Source: Chloroflexota bacterium
GTDB taxonomy: Bacteria; Chloroflexota; Anaerolineae; Anaerolineales; UBA11858
DNA: 47,344 nucleotides
Direction: 5' to 3'
Assembly: GCA_030609055.1 (NCBI GenBank)
Contig: JAUWCZ010000004.1
Span: 1 to 47,344, forward strand
A program made the position numbers and the translations under genes. Positions 17,807 through 26,443 of the stretch are shown here, one piece after another. Below the pieces are notes generated by a model. That model did not search any database. It saw only the letters and a list, made by a program, of their open reading frames with translations, and was not told the DNA's origin. Position 1 is the stretch's first letter, and the number at the start of each line of letters is the position of its first letter.

Positions 17807-18919
17807 TTATTGACCCCAACCTGTCGTGAGTTTGATCCCTTCCTCTTCTGGTTGCATACGGAGCAGCCAGCGGATGATCATATCTGCGGCAACGAAGAAC
17901 AATATCAACGCTTGGATCACGTCTACAATTTCTTTGGCAACATCCGCAGAAAACTGCATCTGGCTTGCTCCTGCCTCCATTGCTCCTACCAGAATCGCAG
18001 CTGGAATGACTCCAAACGGGTTTGTCTTTCCAAGTAATGCGATCGTGATTCCATCAAAACCCAATCCAACATTGAATCCGGGCTGGTATCGTCCAACTAC
18101 ACCCTGAGTCTCGACTGCCCCACCTATCCCGGCAATGAATCCACTGATCACCATGGCTAAAATAACCGTCCTGGCGACCTTGACTCCTGAATATTCAGCC
18201 GCATCAGGATTTTGTCCAACGGTTCTGATTTCAAAACCCAGTGTTGTATGCACAAGCAGCCACCAAATCAATACAGCAAACAACAAAGCAATCAAGAAGC
18301 CAACCGGGAACCCGCCTACCTCCGGGATAACAGCAGTCTCAAAGATTTTTGGGGTTCTGGCAACAATATTGCTGGGACTGGCATCCTTCCATGGACCATC
18401 AGCCAGGTAATCAGTGATGTTGATTGCGACATAGTTAAGCATGATGGTTGTAATTACCTCATGAGCACCTGTATATGTCTTTAGTGCTCCAGGGATGGCG
18501 GCAAACAATGCGCCTGCAATTGCTCCTCCCAACAAAGCCAACGGTGCGTGAATGTAGGCTGGAAGTCCTTTAATGGTAAATCCAAGGAATGCTGATACTA
18601 TGGCCCCAAAGAGCAGCTGACCTTGAGCACCGATGTTGAACAATCCCGCTTTAAATGCAAAGGCAACAGCAAGCCCACTGAATACTAATGGTGTTGCTTT
18701 CTCCAAGGTCCGTGTAAATGCATCAACATCTCCAAACGATCCCTTGATTAATGCTGAATATGCTTCAATCGGTGATGCACCTGAAATATATAGGATGATT
18801 GCTCCAATTAATACAGCCAGGAAGACAGCAAAAATGGGAACGCTGATCACTCTTGTAACACTAGCAATCGATTGAAGAAAGCTGGATCGAGGAGCTCCAA
18901 CATTTTGATCTTCACTCAT
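17807..18919 (-). CDS. ABC transporter permease, nucleoside/BMP-type (NupP-like)
   Basis: A membrane permease of 370 residues. The sequence FAFKAGLFNIGAQGQLLFG is the family signature equivalent to GxxNIGxxGQ; further on are THEV-like AHEVITTIMLNYVAI, GFEIRTVGQNPDAAEYSGV and GLGFDGITIALLGKTNPFG. About ten hydrophobic helices are visible. AAAGGAAAA precedes the ATG. It is the first of the three tightly spaced transporter genes and has its own possible promoter (19027-19032), while the binding-protein-like gene lies 187 bases upstream. Confidence 0.92.
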   Translation of the reverse strand: MSEDQNVGAPRSSFLQSIASVTRVISVPIFAVFLAVLIGAIILYISGASPIEAYSALIKGSFGDVDAFTRTLEKATPLVFSGLAVAFAFKAGLFNIGAQGQLLFGAIVSAFLGFTIKGLPAYIHAPLALLGGAIAGALFAAIPGALKTYTGAHEVITTIMLNYVAINITDYLADGPWKDASPSNIVARTPKIFETAVIPEVGGFPVGFLIALLFAVLIWWLLVHTTLGFEIRTVGQNPDAAEYSGVKVARTVILAMVISGFIAGIGGAVETQGVVGRYQPGFNVGLGFDGITIALLGKTNPFGVIPAAILVGAMEAGASQMQFSADVAKEIVDVIQALILFFVAADMIIRWLLRMQPEEEGIKLTTGWGQ

Positions 18920-19026
18920 GGGTTTTCCTTTTATTACTGAAATGGAAAATTAACATTACTCAATTCGTTAGCAATGCTGATATTAAATTCACCTATTAAA
19001 ATAACGGATAAAGATGGAGATAGGAA

Positions 19027-19032
19027 ATTATA
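19027..19032 (-). promoter_or_regulatory. Possible -10 box for the ABC permease operon
   Basis: TATAAT on the minus strand, about 110 bases before the permease start. The -35 region is poor (ATTCTG-like). It suggests the permeases and ATPase can be transcribed apart from the BMP-like gene. Confidence 0.35.
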
Positions 19033-19106
19033 TACAAATATCATTTTACCAGAATAATGAAGGGGACATCCCATAAAAAGAAATATTAAGAAGCCGCTGG
19101 GATTAG

Positions 19107-20150
19107 TCACTCAAAACTAGTCTGGATATAACCGCTGGATACTTCTTCTAACATTCTTTCTACCAGTTTGACTTTTCCTGGGCTGAGCAAATTACTATTT
19201 ATATCCGTAATTAACAAAGGTGGAGTCTGGTCAAATCCCACATCCGAAGTCAGAAATGCAGGCCAGAAATCCTCAAAAGCTGCCAGAAGATCATATTCCA
19301 AGGATGCGACCCAATAGTTACCATATTCCTCCCTGTAGTCGCTGCCACAGCCAATGATGAGTTTTTCATTACTGGTCAATATAGAATAGATCTTGGGATC
19401 CCCTACTCCAGGGACGATGTAAAAGGTATTTACATACCGATCAATTAAGAAATTGACATTGGCTTCGATTTCTATATCGCTTACCTCCGCAGGGAGATCA
19501 ATATACTTAGGGTAAATATAATTAACCCCCATAGGCGCATATTTCGGATTGCATAAACCGCAAAAATATTTCACGCCCACTCGGAAACCTTCCCGGGCAG
19601 CCAGTGCATCTTCACTCTCTTGAACGCTCAATACTCCCACACGCCAATCTGGAGTAATCATAGCAGCAATATATCCAGCGATAAATCCTTGCACATCAAA
19701 ATCACCACCTCCGGACCGCAATACACTTAGGTTGTCCAAAGGATCCAGGTTATTAAAACCTATCGCCAGGAATTTAGTTCCAGGGGTTTGTTTGGCGAGT
19801 CCTTCCAGATCTGGAAAAGGCGGCACTACAACCACCAGATGGAAATCATCCCTGCTGAAATCCTCTGCAGTCATCGTCTCGAGGACTTGGAATCGGAGAC
19901 CTTCAGCTCGGATATACTCAGTGACTAACGGATTTAAGTCCGCTACCAGATTGGGATCAGATCCTGGTGGAGTTAAGAAAACACCTACTGGTGCGAGCGG
20001 AGTTGGCGTGTCGACTGGTATTTCTGTTGGAAGAGAGGTCTCCGTAAATACCAGGTCTCCATTCGGTGTTTGGGATTCCCCCTGGATGCTGCATCCTGCC
20101 AGGATTGTAATTATCAATAACAACCAATAAATATGTTTAGATTTAGCCAA
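19107..20150 (-). CDS. BMP-family-like substrate-binding lipoprotein
   Basis: A lipoprotein of 347 residues with a TTG start (AAGGAG 6 bases upstream), a hydrophobic signal (YWLLLIITILAGC lipobox) and a Thr/Pro-rich linker. The body resembles the basic membrane protein/nucleoside-binding family: LRSGGGDFDVQGFIAGYIAAMIT matches the 'QGxxAGxxAA' helix and WRVGVLSVQES the strand after it. The family's usual N-terminal motif (GDKSFN-like) is not recognisable, and it has an odd CGLC pair (YFCGLCNPKYAP, about residue 196). It is likely the ligand-binding part of the adjacent nucleoside-type ABC transporter, but the ligand may differ. Position upstream of the permease genes on the same strand supports this. 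Confidence 0.72.
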   Translation of the reverse strand: MAKSKHIYWLLLIITILAGCSIQGESQTPNGDLVFTETSLPTEIPVDTPTPLAPVGVFLTPPGSDPNLVADLNPLVTEYIRAEGLRFQVLETMTAEDFSRDDFHLVVVVPPFPDLEGLAKQTPGTKFLAIGFNNLDPLDNLSVLRSGGGDFDVQGFIAGYIAAMITPDWRVGVLSVQESEDALAAREGFRVGVKYFCGLCNPKYAPMGVNYIYPKYIDLPAEVSDIEIEANVNFLIDRYVNTFYIVPGVGDPKIYSILTSNEKLIIGCGSDYREEYGNYWVASLEYDLLAAFEDFWPAFLTSDVGFDQTPPLLITDINSNLLSPGKVKLVERMLEEVSSGYIQTSFE

Positions 20151-20218
20151 AATAACTCCTTAGGTTTAACAACCAGATTTTTATTTTACTACTTTTTCCA
20201 GGAGAGTACTCTTTCTAG

Positions 20219-20224
20219 TATAAT
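20219..20224 (+). promoter_or_regulatory. -10 box immediately upstream of the HAD gene (leaderless)
   Basis: TATAAT ends 9 bases before the ATG at 20234, so the leader would be about 3-4 nt and no ribosome site is present. The reverse strand reads TATACT over nearly the same bases (20217-20222), which could start transcription toward the BMP-like gene. Confidence 0.55.
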
Positions 20225-20233
20225 AAAAAAGTC

Positions 20234-20704
20234 ATGATTAAGGTTGAAATTCCCGGGATAGGAGAAGTGCAATTAGAAAACGTTGTCTTTGATGTCAATG
20301 GTACACTTGCTGTAGACGGAGACCTGCTTCCGGGAGTATCAGCATTGCTGGAGGATCTGGGTGAAAGGGTTAATATCCACCTATTAACAGCTGATACTCA
20401 TGGAAAACAATCTAAAATTGATCAGCAATTAGGCATCAAGGCAGTCCGGGTAGCACCAGGAAATGAAGCAGAACAGAAAGCAGATTACCTCAGGAAACTT
20501 GGCCCAGACCACTCAGCAGCAGTTGGGCAAGGAGCAAACGACTCCCTCATGTTGAAAGAAGCCAGAATTGGTATCTGCATCCTGTCACAGGAAGGTACTG
20601 CCCTGGAAACATTCCTTCAGGCGGATCTGGTCGTTCCAGATATCATATCTGCCCTGACAATAATATCAAAGCCCAGTCGTTTAACAGCAAGCCTTAGAAA
20701 ATAG
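20234..20704 (+). CDS. HAD-like, soluble P-type-ATPase-like phosphatase domain protein
   Basis: A small HAD-fold protein of 156 residues. Motif I reads VVFDVNGTLAVDG, with Asn where most HAD phosphatases have the second Asp (DxD); motif II is HLLTADTHG, and the motif III/IV region includes VGQGANDSLMLKEARIGIC. A DxNGT motif I is known in the compact COG4087 group related to P-type ATPase cores, so this is probably an intact member, but the substrate is unknown. It is followed after 17 bases by a DUF389 membrane protein on the same strand. Two operon-like genes here have no known joint function. Confidence 0.82.
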   Translation: MIKVEIPGIGEVQLENVVFDVNGTLAVDGDLLPGVSALLEDLGERVNIHLLTADTHGKQSKIDQQLGIKAVRVAPGNEAEQKADYLRKLGPDHSAAVGQGANDSLMLKEARIGICILSQEGTALETFLQADLVVPDIISALTIISKPSRLTASLRK

Positions 20705-20721
20705 CTCACTTCTGAATAAAT

Positions 20722-21942
20722 ATGTCAATCCCAAAATCCGATCAATTTCCTGACAATCCAGAAGATCTTTCACCAGCCCGACGCCGTCGAGCAGAGAGAG
20801 GTCTGGTTCCGGAAGACCTGGTCTCAATAGCAGAAGACATTGAGAGCCTGGCTCAAAGCACCATACCATCTTTTGATTTTTATCTCTTTTCACTACTAGC
20901 AGCAGCAATAATCACAGCAAGCATTCTGGCTGATTCACCTGCCCTGTTAGTTCTGGGGGCGCTGGCTGCACCACCGCTGACCCCGTTTATCGGAATCGCC
21001 CTTGGGACAGCAACTGGATCGTTTAAGTTCTTTGGGCAGCGCTTCATGGGATCAATTATTGCCAGCGGATTTGTATTTTTAGTTGGCATTTTAGGTGGGT
21101 ATGCTTCCTTTGTTCTAAAGACACCAGGAATCCAGTTCTTGATCTATAATGCCCGAGTTTCCTGGACTCACATTGTGTTGCTGATAGCCGGAACAACTTT
21201 AGCTATTATCAGCATCAAACGACAGGGTCAATCCCCAATATTACCCAGTGTCGCACTAGCGTACGAGTTGTATGTCCCTCTGGCAATCGCTGGCTTTGGG
21301 TTTGGAAGCGGACAACCTCACCTGTGGCCAGACGGGTTGGTTGTTTTTGGAATACATCTTGCTGTTGTGGCAATAAGCGGGACGATTATATTTATGCTTC
21401 TGGGAATCAAGCCGTTGTCATTTATCGGTTATACCCTGGGCAGTGTGGTAACCATACTGGCGATCGTTTTGGTGATTGGACTGAGCAGCGCCGGTCTAGT
21501 TGTTGGTGGGAAAATAGCTATGCCGACACTCGTTCCAACAGCAACCCAAACAGTAACTCCTGTACCGCCTACCTCCACACCAACAAAAACTCCCATTCCC
21601 CCTACTCCCAGTCCTTCCCCAACTGTACCAACCGCTACTGCTACACCATTACCGACAGCAACCAGCACAATCACTCCCAAACCGACCCCATTTTACGCTG
21701 AAATCGCAGTCTCAGAGGAATACGCTGGGGCATTCATTCGAAGTGAACCGAGTTTAGAGAGTCAAATCCTTACCTCCCTTGTTAACGGCACAGTCATAGA
21801 AATTCTCAATCCCTCCCCCTCATTTGATGAACAGGGAAGGAACTGGTTGAATATCCGGTTTATGACCGAGGAAGGTACAGAAGAAGATGGCTGGATTATT
21901 GAGAATCTACTGTTGATCTCAACTCCGCGACCTGTTTGGTGA
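20722..21942 (+). CDS. DUF389-like membrane protein with C-terminal SH3-like domain
   Basis: A protein of 406 residues. After a charged N-terminus (SPARRRRAERGL) come about seven hydrophobic helices (about residues 50-260), including ADSPALLVLGALAAPPLTPF, which matches the DUF389 core. A Thr/Pro-rich linker (about residues 268-325) leads to a C-terminal domain with EYAGAFIRSEPSLESQIL, VNGTVIEIL and GWIIENLLL, the pattern of a bacterial SH3 (SH3b) domain. The tail should sit outside the cell and bind cell wall or protein. This fusion is unusual for DUF389 proteins. No ribosome site is obvious before the ATG, and the gene converges on cdd with 4 bases between stops. Confidence 0.78.
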   Translation: MSIPKSDQFPDNPEDLSPARRRRAERGLVPEDLVSIAEDIESLAQSTIPSFDFYLFSLLAAAIITASILADSPALLVLGALAAPPLTPFIGIALGTATGSFKFFGQRFMGSIIASGFVFLVGILGGYASFVLKTPGIQFLIYNARVSWTHIVLLIAGTTLAIISIKRQGQSPILPSVALAYELYVPLAIAGFGFGSGQPHLWPDGLVVFGIHLAVVAISGTIIFMLLGIKPLSFIGYTLGSVVTILAIVLVIGLSSAGLVVGGKIAMPTLVPTATQTVTPVPPTSTPTKTPIPPTPSPSPTVPTATATPLPTATSTITPKPTPFYAEIAVSEEYAGAFIRSEPSLESQILTSLVNGTVIEILNPSPSFDEQGRNWLNIRFMTEEGTEEDGWIIENLLLISTPRPVW

Positions 21943-21946
21943 TCCG

Positions 21947-22351
21947 CTACTCAAGCAAATCCTGGCTAAGAAAAGCTCCAGGGAGAAGATCCTTTACAGT
22001 GCTCTGTTGGAGTAAATTTTCCCCCTCATCTGCCTGCAGTACTTCAATATCCAATCCGAATTCCGATAGCACCTGTCGACAGGATCCACAAGGTGCACCT
22101 CCATTCCTGGTTACAATGGCAATGGCATCGAACTCCCGTGCCCCCGCACTTACAGCGCTGAAAACCGCAGATCTTTCGGCACAGATGGTGTCTGAATAGG
22201 CAGCGTTTTCAACATTAACTCCAGTGAATGTTTCTCCGTTTTTAGTTAACAAAGCCGCACCTACCTGGTAGTTGGAATATGGAGCATAAGCCCGGGTCCT
22301 GGCCTGGCTTGCTACTCGGATCAACTCTTGTCGTTTCTCATCAGATAGGGT
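21947..22351 (-). CDS. cdd: Cytidine deaminase
   Basis: Deaminates (deoxy)cytidine to (deoxy)uridine in pyrimidine salvage. The ATG at 22351 has GAGGAG 10 bases upstream, giving 134 residues, near the usual 130-136; an earlier ATG (22384) lies inside the preceding gene. The zinc site is complete: CAERSAVFSA provides Cys and the catalytic Glu, and GAPCGSCRQVLSEF provides the other two cysteines. It overlaps the 3' end of the CNNM/CorC gene by 11 bases, implying translational coupling. Confidence 0.95.
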   Translation of the reverse strand, partial: TLSDEKRQELIRVASQARTRAYAPYSNYQVGAALLTKNGETFTGVNVENAAYSDTICAERSAVFSAVSAGAREFDAIAIVTRNGGAPCGSCRQVLSEFGLDIEVLQADEGENLLQQSTVKDLLPGAFLSQDLLE

Positions 22352-23618
22352 CATCAGCTTTGTTCTCCTCATCAGACATTTCACTGGTCGATTTTTTAAT
22401 TCTTACTTTGCTAATCCGGTGCTCATTAACTTGTTCAACAGTGATTAAAAGGTTGTCAAATTGTACCACTTCCCCAATCCGGGGTACGTGTCCAAGGCGG
22501 TAGTAAATCAAACCTCCCAGGGTATCTGCTTCCTGATTTGGGAGAGTACTATCAAGTATTAGGTTCAAATCGTCGATATCTATCCTCCCTAGGAAAATAT
22601 ATTCATCAGGACCAACCACCCGGTAAATATTCTCTTCTGTATCATATTCATCCTGGATTTCCCCAAATATTTCTTCAATAATATCTTCCAGGGTGACGAT
22701 ACCAGCTACACCGCCATACTCGTCGACTACTATAGCGAGGTGTATGCGTTTTTTTTGCATATCAGCCAATAATTCATTGATAATTTTTGTTTCCGGTACA
22801 AAATAAGCACTGCGCATTAATTCCGTGATTCCCCCTTGATATTCCCCATTTCCGGATACTTCTAGGAGATCCTTGGCGTAAAGCAAACCAATGATATTAT
22901 CCACATTATCCTGATAAGTCGGAATTCTCGAAAAGCCGGATTCCACAAATTGATTGACAGCCTCGGCGAATGGGACTGTTGCTTCCATTGCTAAAATGTC
23001 TATCCGGGGGACCATGATTTCCCTAGTTAACGTATCGTCCAGACGGAACACCGAATGGATCATTTTCCTTTCCTCTTGTTCCAAGATGCCATCTTTATGG
23101 CTTTCATCAACTAGGCTTTTAAGTTCTTCTTCACTCACCTGATCCAGCTTCTTTTGGGCTTCCTCTAAATTTCGGATAAATAAAAACAGAAAGGCAACCA
23201 GGGGAGAGACTATCTGGTTAATAATCCAAATTCCTCCGCTCAATCTTAGCGCCCAACCCTCAGGATTCTTGACAACACTCATCGAGGATGCCCACTCCAT
23301 TACTGCCAGAATCAGTGCTCCCCCCAATAGGGAAAGATAAAACCACCACTCCCAGTGCAAAATATTTCCACGGCTGATTAACAGAAGGGTAAATCCTACC
23401 GCAAAAAACCGGGACAACATCTGGACTATCTTCAGCCCGGTATCCACGCGGGTATAGTTATCTACCAGGAAGTGAATCCGATCAACCTGACGTGATCTTT
23501 CCGTGAAATGTTGAAGTTGGCGGCTGAAGTGAATTTTGTTGAGGACGGAACGGGCGGCAGATAAATAAACATCCAGAACCAGCACTAAAATCAATACAAG
23601 TACAATTATTGTGATCAT
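22341..23618 (-). CDS. CNNM/CorC-type (hemolysin C-like) transport-associated protein
   Basis: A protein of 425 residues. Hydrophobic helices at the N-terminus (about residues 1-20, 65-82, 90-108, 132-148) make up the DUF21/CNNM membrane part. Two CBS domains follow (TREIMVPRIDILAMEATVPF, and LAIVVDEYGGVAGIVTLEDIIEEI), then a CorC_HlyC domain (VVGPDEYIFLGRIDIDDL). These proteins are linked to magnesium and divalent cation efflux or homeostasis, although the transport reaction is family knowledge. It sits between glmU (17 bases upstream) and cdd, the latter overlapping, so the three genes probably form one operon. Confidence 0.93.
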   Translation of the reverse strand: MITIIVLVLILVLVLDVYLSAARSVLNKIHFSRQLQHFTERSRQVDRIHFLVDNYTRVDTGLKIVQMLSRFFAVGFTLLLISRGNILHWEWWFYLSLLGGALILAVMEWASSMSVVKNPEGWALRLSGGIWIINQIVSPLVAFLFLFIRNLEEAQKKLDQVSEEELKSLVDESHKDGILEQEERKMIHSVFRLDDTLTREIMVPRIDILAMEATVPFAEAVNQFVESGFSRIPTYQDNVDNIIGLLYAKDLLEVSGNGEYQGGITELMRSAYFVPETKIINELLADMQKKRIHLAIVVDEYGGVAGIVTLEDIIEEIFGEIQDEYDTEENIYRVVGPDEYIFLGRIDIDDLNLILDSTLPNQEADTLGGLIYYRLGHVPRIGEVVQFDNLLITVEQVNEHRISKVRIKKSTSEMSDEENKADDPI

Positions 23619-23634
23619 AAGACTTCAAAGGGTA

Positions 23635-24981
23635 TCATTTCTTCTTTCTTTTGGAAATCTTCCGGGCTGGTATACCTACTACAACGGTATTTGGGGGAAC
23701 ATCTTTGTTCACCACAGATCCCGCCCCGGTTACGGAATTTTCTCCTAACACTAGTGGGGCAACCAGCATTGAGTCACTTCCGATAAAAACCCCATCCTTA
23801 ATGACTGTCTGATGCTTCTTTTTCCCATCATAATTACAGGTAATGGTACCCGCTCCAATATTCACATTCTTACCGATTTGAGCATCACCCAGGTAAGTAA
23901 AATGGCCTACTTTGGTACCCTCACCTAGGTAGGAATCCTTGATCTCACCAAAATTCCCGATGTGCACACCAGGTCCAAGGTGAGTCCCTTTGCGCAGATG
24001 GCTAAAAGGTCCAACATCCACACCATCTTCAATGATTGATTCTTCGACAACAGAAAACTCGATTTCACAGGAATTTCCAATTCGACTGTTGTAAATTTTG
24101 GTGTTAGGTCCTATTTGACAATTATTCCCCAGGATTGACTCTCCTTGGAGATAGGTATTAGGCAGGATTACAGTATCAGGACCGATTTTTACATTGGCCT
24201 CGATATATACAGTCTCCGGATCAACCAGACTGACTCCAGCGAGCATCCACCCTTCGTTGATACGCTGGCGGAGAACTTTTCCTGCCTCAGCCAGGTGAAC
24301 CCGGGTGTTGATGCCAATCAGCTCCTGTGGATCAAGAGCTGAGACAGTTTCAATCTCTAATCTCTGATCCACAGCCATCCCAACTAGATCTGTAAGATAA
24401 TATTCACCCTTAGGCGAAAGCTTCAAATCTTCCAGATTCTTCCAAAGCCATTCTGCTTGAAAACAATACATTCCAGCGTTTAATTCCGTGATCTTCAGCT
24501 GGTCCGCTGTGGCACTCGTTTCCTCTATAATTTTCTGAATATTTCCTTCTTCGTTTCGGAGTATTCTCCCAAATCCTCTGGGGTCATTATCCTGGACTGT
24601 TAAAAGGGTCATTGGACCTGTATTGGATTTCTGGGTAGAAATTAATTCCTGTAAAGTATCAGTCCGAATCAAGGGCATGTCCCCGTAGGTGACTAGAATT
24701 AAGTCTGCCCCGCTTAAAAGAGGTCCTGCTTGCTTTACAGCGTGTCCTGTGCCTAAGAGTTCATTTTGCTCTACATAACGCAAATTCTCTCCCAGAACAT
24801 CCCGGATTTGTTCAGCACCATATCCGATGACCAATACTGGGTCGTTGTCCACCAGCGAAACGACAGAATCCAATACATATTGAATAATCGGTTTTCCCAG
24901 GATGGAGTGCAAGGTCTTAGGCAGCGTCGAATGCATTCTTGTCCCTTTTCCTGCAGCGAGGATTACAACATCAGTCACCAT
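23635..24981 (-). CDS. glmU: Bifunctional UDP-N-acetylglucosamine pyrophosphorylase/glucosamine-1-phosphate acetyltransferase
   Basis: Makes UDP-GlcNAc for peptidoglycan and other glycans. The 448-residue protein (E. coli 456) starts with the nucleotidyltransferase motif LAAGKGTRMHSTLPKTLH, followed by YGDMPL and GKGEYYLTD-like LSPKGEYYLTDLV. The C-terminal half is a left-handed beta-helix of hexapeptide repeats (EANVKIGPDTVILPNTYLQG, then IGNFGEIKDSYLG, then INVGAGTITCNYDGKKK-like NVNIGAGTITCNYDG), with the acetyltransferase signature. AGGG lies before the ATG. It follows the tRNA-Gln region and precedes the CNNM gene. Confidence 0.96.
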   Translation of the reverse strand: MVTDVVILAAGKGTRMHSTLPKTLHSILGKPIIQYVLDSVVSLVDNDPVLVIGYGAEQIRDVLGENLRYVEQNELLGTGHAVKQAGPLLSGADLILVTYGDMPLIRTDTLQELISTQKSNTGPMTLLTVQDNDPRGFGRILRNEEGNIQKIIEETSATADQLKITELNAGMYCFQAEWLWKNLEDLKLSPKGEYYLTDLVGMAVDQRLEIETVSALDPQELIGINTRVHLAEAGKVLRQRINEGWMLAGVSLVDPETVYIEANVKIGPDTVILPNTYLQGESILGNNCQIGPNTKIYNSRIGNSCEIEFSVVEESIIEDGVDVGPFSHLRKGTHLGPGVHIGNFGEIKDSYLGEGTKVGHFTYLGDAQIGKNVNIGAGTITCNYDGKKKHQTVIKDGVFIGSDSMLVAPLVLGENSVTGAGSVVNKDVPPNTVVVGIPARKISKRKKK

Positions 24982-25050
24982 ATTTAATCCCTTTTAAAAA
25001 TATTTCCGATTGAATAGGATTGGAAAACAATGACCACTTGAGATATGAAT

Positions 25051-25088
25051 AAGCGAGCAGGGCACAGTTAAACAGCCTCGGCTCGCTT
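25051..25088. other. Perfect 8-bp inverted repeat between tRNA-Gln and glmU
   Basis: AAGCGAGC (25051-25058) and GCTCGCTT (25081-25088) are exact complements, extended inward by AGG/CCT with a 2-base bulge. There is no T run on either side, so it is not a standard terminator. It could be a processing or pausing element on the tRNA-glmU transcript. Confidence 0.35.
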
Positions 25089-25163
25089 GACGCCATATTC
25101 TTCATTATATTCTTCAGGAGGGTCTTCTTCTATCCCGGATTTCATATCACAAAGGCAGTAAAG

Positions 25164-25235
25164 CTGGGGAGCCTGGACTCGAACCAAGATCAAAGGCTCC
25201 AAAGGCCTCTGTGCTGCCAATTGCACCACTCCCCA
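25164..25235 (-). tRNA. tRNA-Gln (anticodon TTG)
   Basis: On the minus strand a 72-base cloverleaf is visible: acceptor TGGGGAG/CTCCCCA with discriminator G, D stem GTGC/GCAC, anticodon stem GAGGC/GCCTT with loop CTTTGGA (anticodon TTG, preceded by T33), and T arm CTTGG-TTCGAGT-CCAGG. CCA is not encoded. It lies between the response regulator and glmU on the same strand. Confidence 0.95.
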
Positions 25236-25309
25236 ACGTCAGCCAGAGCATTGTAACATAGGATGATTTTACTGACAATGGAAACCAGTTTGACTGCCTT
25301 GATTTGAGG

Positions 25310-26431
25310 TCAGGAAGTTGTTTCTTCCCCCGGGATAAAACCAAGTTTTTGTGCTTGTTCAAAGGATAAGGAATCTGGGTTGTCAATCCGCTGAATTTCT
25401 GTTTCCAGCGTCGCAGCTTTCCAGAACTCGTGAACTTCGCTTTCTTCTGAATTCTTGTCCTCAGATGATTTTTTTGTATTATCTGTTTGCTTCTTCGTGG
25501 CCTTCGTTTTGGATGACCCGTTTGCGCCCTTTTCCTTCTTCTTTGGAACTTCAGCTTTAGCTGGTGTTTTCTGACTGGTCTTCTTTGTTGCAGCTGGTTT
25601 TTTCTTTGCAGGGGCTGGATTCTCCGAGAGACCAAGGATAATCTGGTTGACCTCTTTAATTGCCAAGTCTAATGTTGTCAGGACCCAGGTCAAATCGTTA
25701 TTCTGAGTCACCGGGTTTGTAATCACCATCATGCCATAATGATCATCGATGTGGGACCAGAATAAATCGTACCTCTCCCCAGAAAAATACCACACGCTCT
25801 CCGGTTTTTCCCTACCCAAAAAGGAGGATATTTTATTGGTCGTACTGAAAGTTTGCAGCAGCAACGGCATTACATGGGATTCATAGATTGTGTCTGGAAC
25901 AATCCCGGTTTCTGCTGAAATAAACCCTGTCTCCTCGATTATTATGATCGATATTGCCCCCAGTTCTCCCCGCAAATCTGCAATCCTGGCAGTGACATCA
26001 TTATGCAGGATCTTTTTGGTTAATTTGGTCAGAGTTTCCAGCTCAGTTTCTACAGGATCAAGACCCATAGTTTTCCGGACTGCATTTAAGAATTCCGGCA
26101 TTTTAAGCGGTTTAAAGAAAAACGCTTCTGCCCCAACATTGGCAATTTCCTGATGGACTTCTTCATCTTCTAATCCTGTAATTAGAATCACCTGCATCTT
26201 GGGATAGGTGTGTTTTAGTTTTTGAGATAGTTCAATACCGGACAATCCCGGAAGACCAAAATCCGCGATTAATAGATCAATACCAGTGCCCACAATCTCC
26301 ACAATGGCCTCTTCGCCAGAGGGCACATCTACCAGATCCAGATCCAGTTCTAACGCTTCCAGATTCGCCCTCAACGCGGTGCGAATCTCCTGGTGATCAT
26401 CAACTAACAACACCCGGAATTTTTCTGCCAT
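25310..26431 (-). CDS. Response regulator with Roadblock/LC7-like domain and basic low-complexity tail
   Basis: A protein of 373 residues. Residues 1-122 are a receiver domain: VLLVDDHQE (acidic pair), ADFGLPG (phospho-acceptor Asp in LLIADFG), ILITG and FFKPLK (Lys). Residues about 130-270 contain a domain resembling Roadblock/LC7 (RIADLRGELGAISIIIIEE, then SVWYFSGERYDLFWSHIDD). Residues about 272-330 are rich in Lys, Ala, Ser and Thr, like a histone H1 or linker tail, and a short acidic C-terminus follows. No histidine kinase is nearby. It might act by binding a Ras-like (MglA-type) GTPase, as Roadblock proteins do; that is inference. A -10 box ends 6 bases before the ATG, so it may be leaderless. 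Confidence 0.85.
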   Translation of the reverse strand: MAEKFRVLLVDDHQEIRTALRANLEALELDLDLVDVPSGEEAIVEIVGTGIDLLIADFGLPGLSGIELSQKLKHTYPKMQVILITGLEDEEVHQEIANVGAEAFFFKPLKMPEFLNAVRKTMGLDPVETELETLTKLTKKILHNDVTARIADLRGELGAISIIIIEETGFISAETGIVPDTIYESHVMPLLLQTFSTTNKISSFLGREKPESVWYFSGERYDLFWSHIDDHYGMMVITNPVTQNNDLTWVLTTLDLAIKEVNQIILGLSENPAPAKKKPAATKKTSQKTPAKAEVPKKKEKGANGSSKTKATKKQTDNTKKSSEDKNSEESEVHEFWKAATLETEIQRIDNPDSLSFEQAQKLGFIPGEETTS

Positions 26432-26437
26432 GCAAAA

Positions 26438-26443
26438 ATTGTA
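26438..26443 (-). promoter_or_regulatory. -10 box directly upstream of the response regulator
   Basis: TACAAT on the minus strand ends 6 bases before the ATG at 26431, with no ribosome site. Transcription would start at or next to the ATG. No -35 box is recognisable. Confidence 0.5.

Noticed and set aside
25068-25145. Possible 25-residue ORF (minus) between tRNA-Gln and glmU
   Set aside because: No ribosome site, no recognisable family, and the stretch mainly forms the inverted repeat 25051-25088.
25147-25635. Minus-strand open frame of 162 residues, Arg/Lys/Gln-rich
   Set aside because: It covers the tRNA-Gln and the 3' end of the response regulator in another frame; the basic composition comes from the low-complexity tail.
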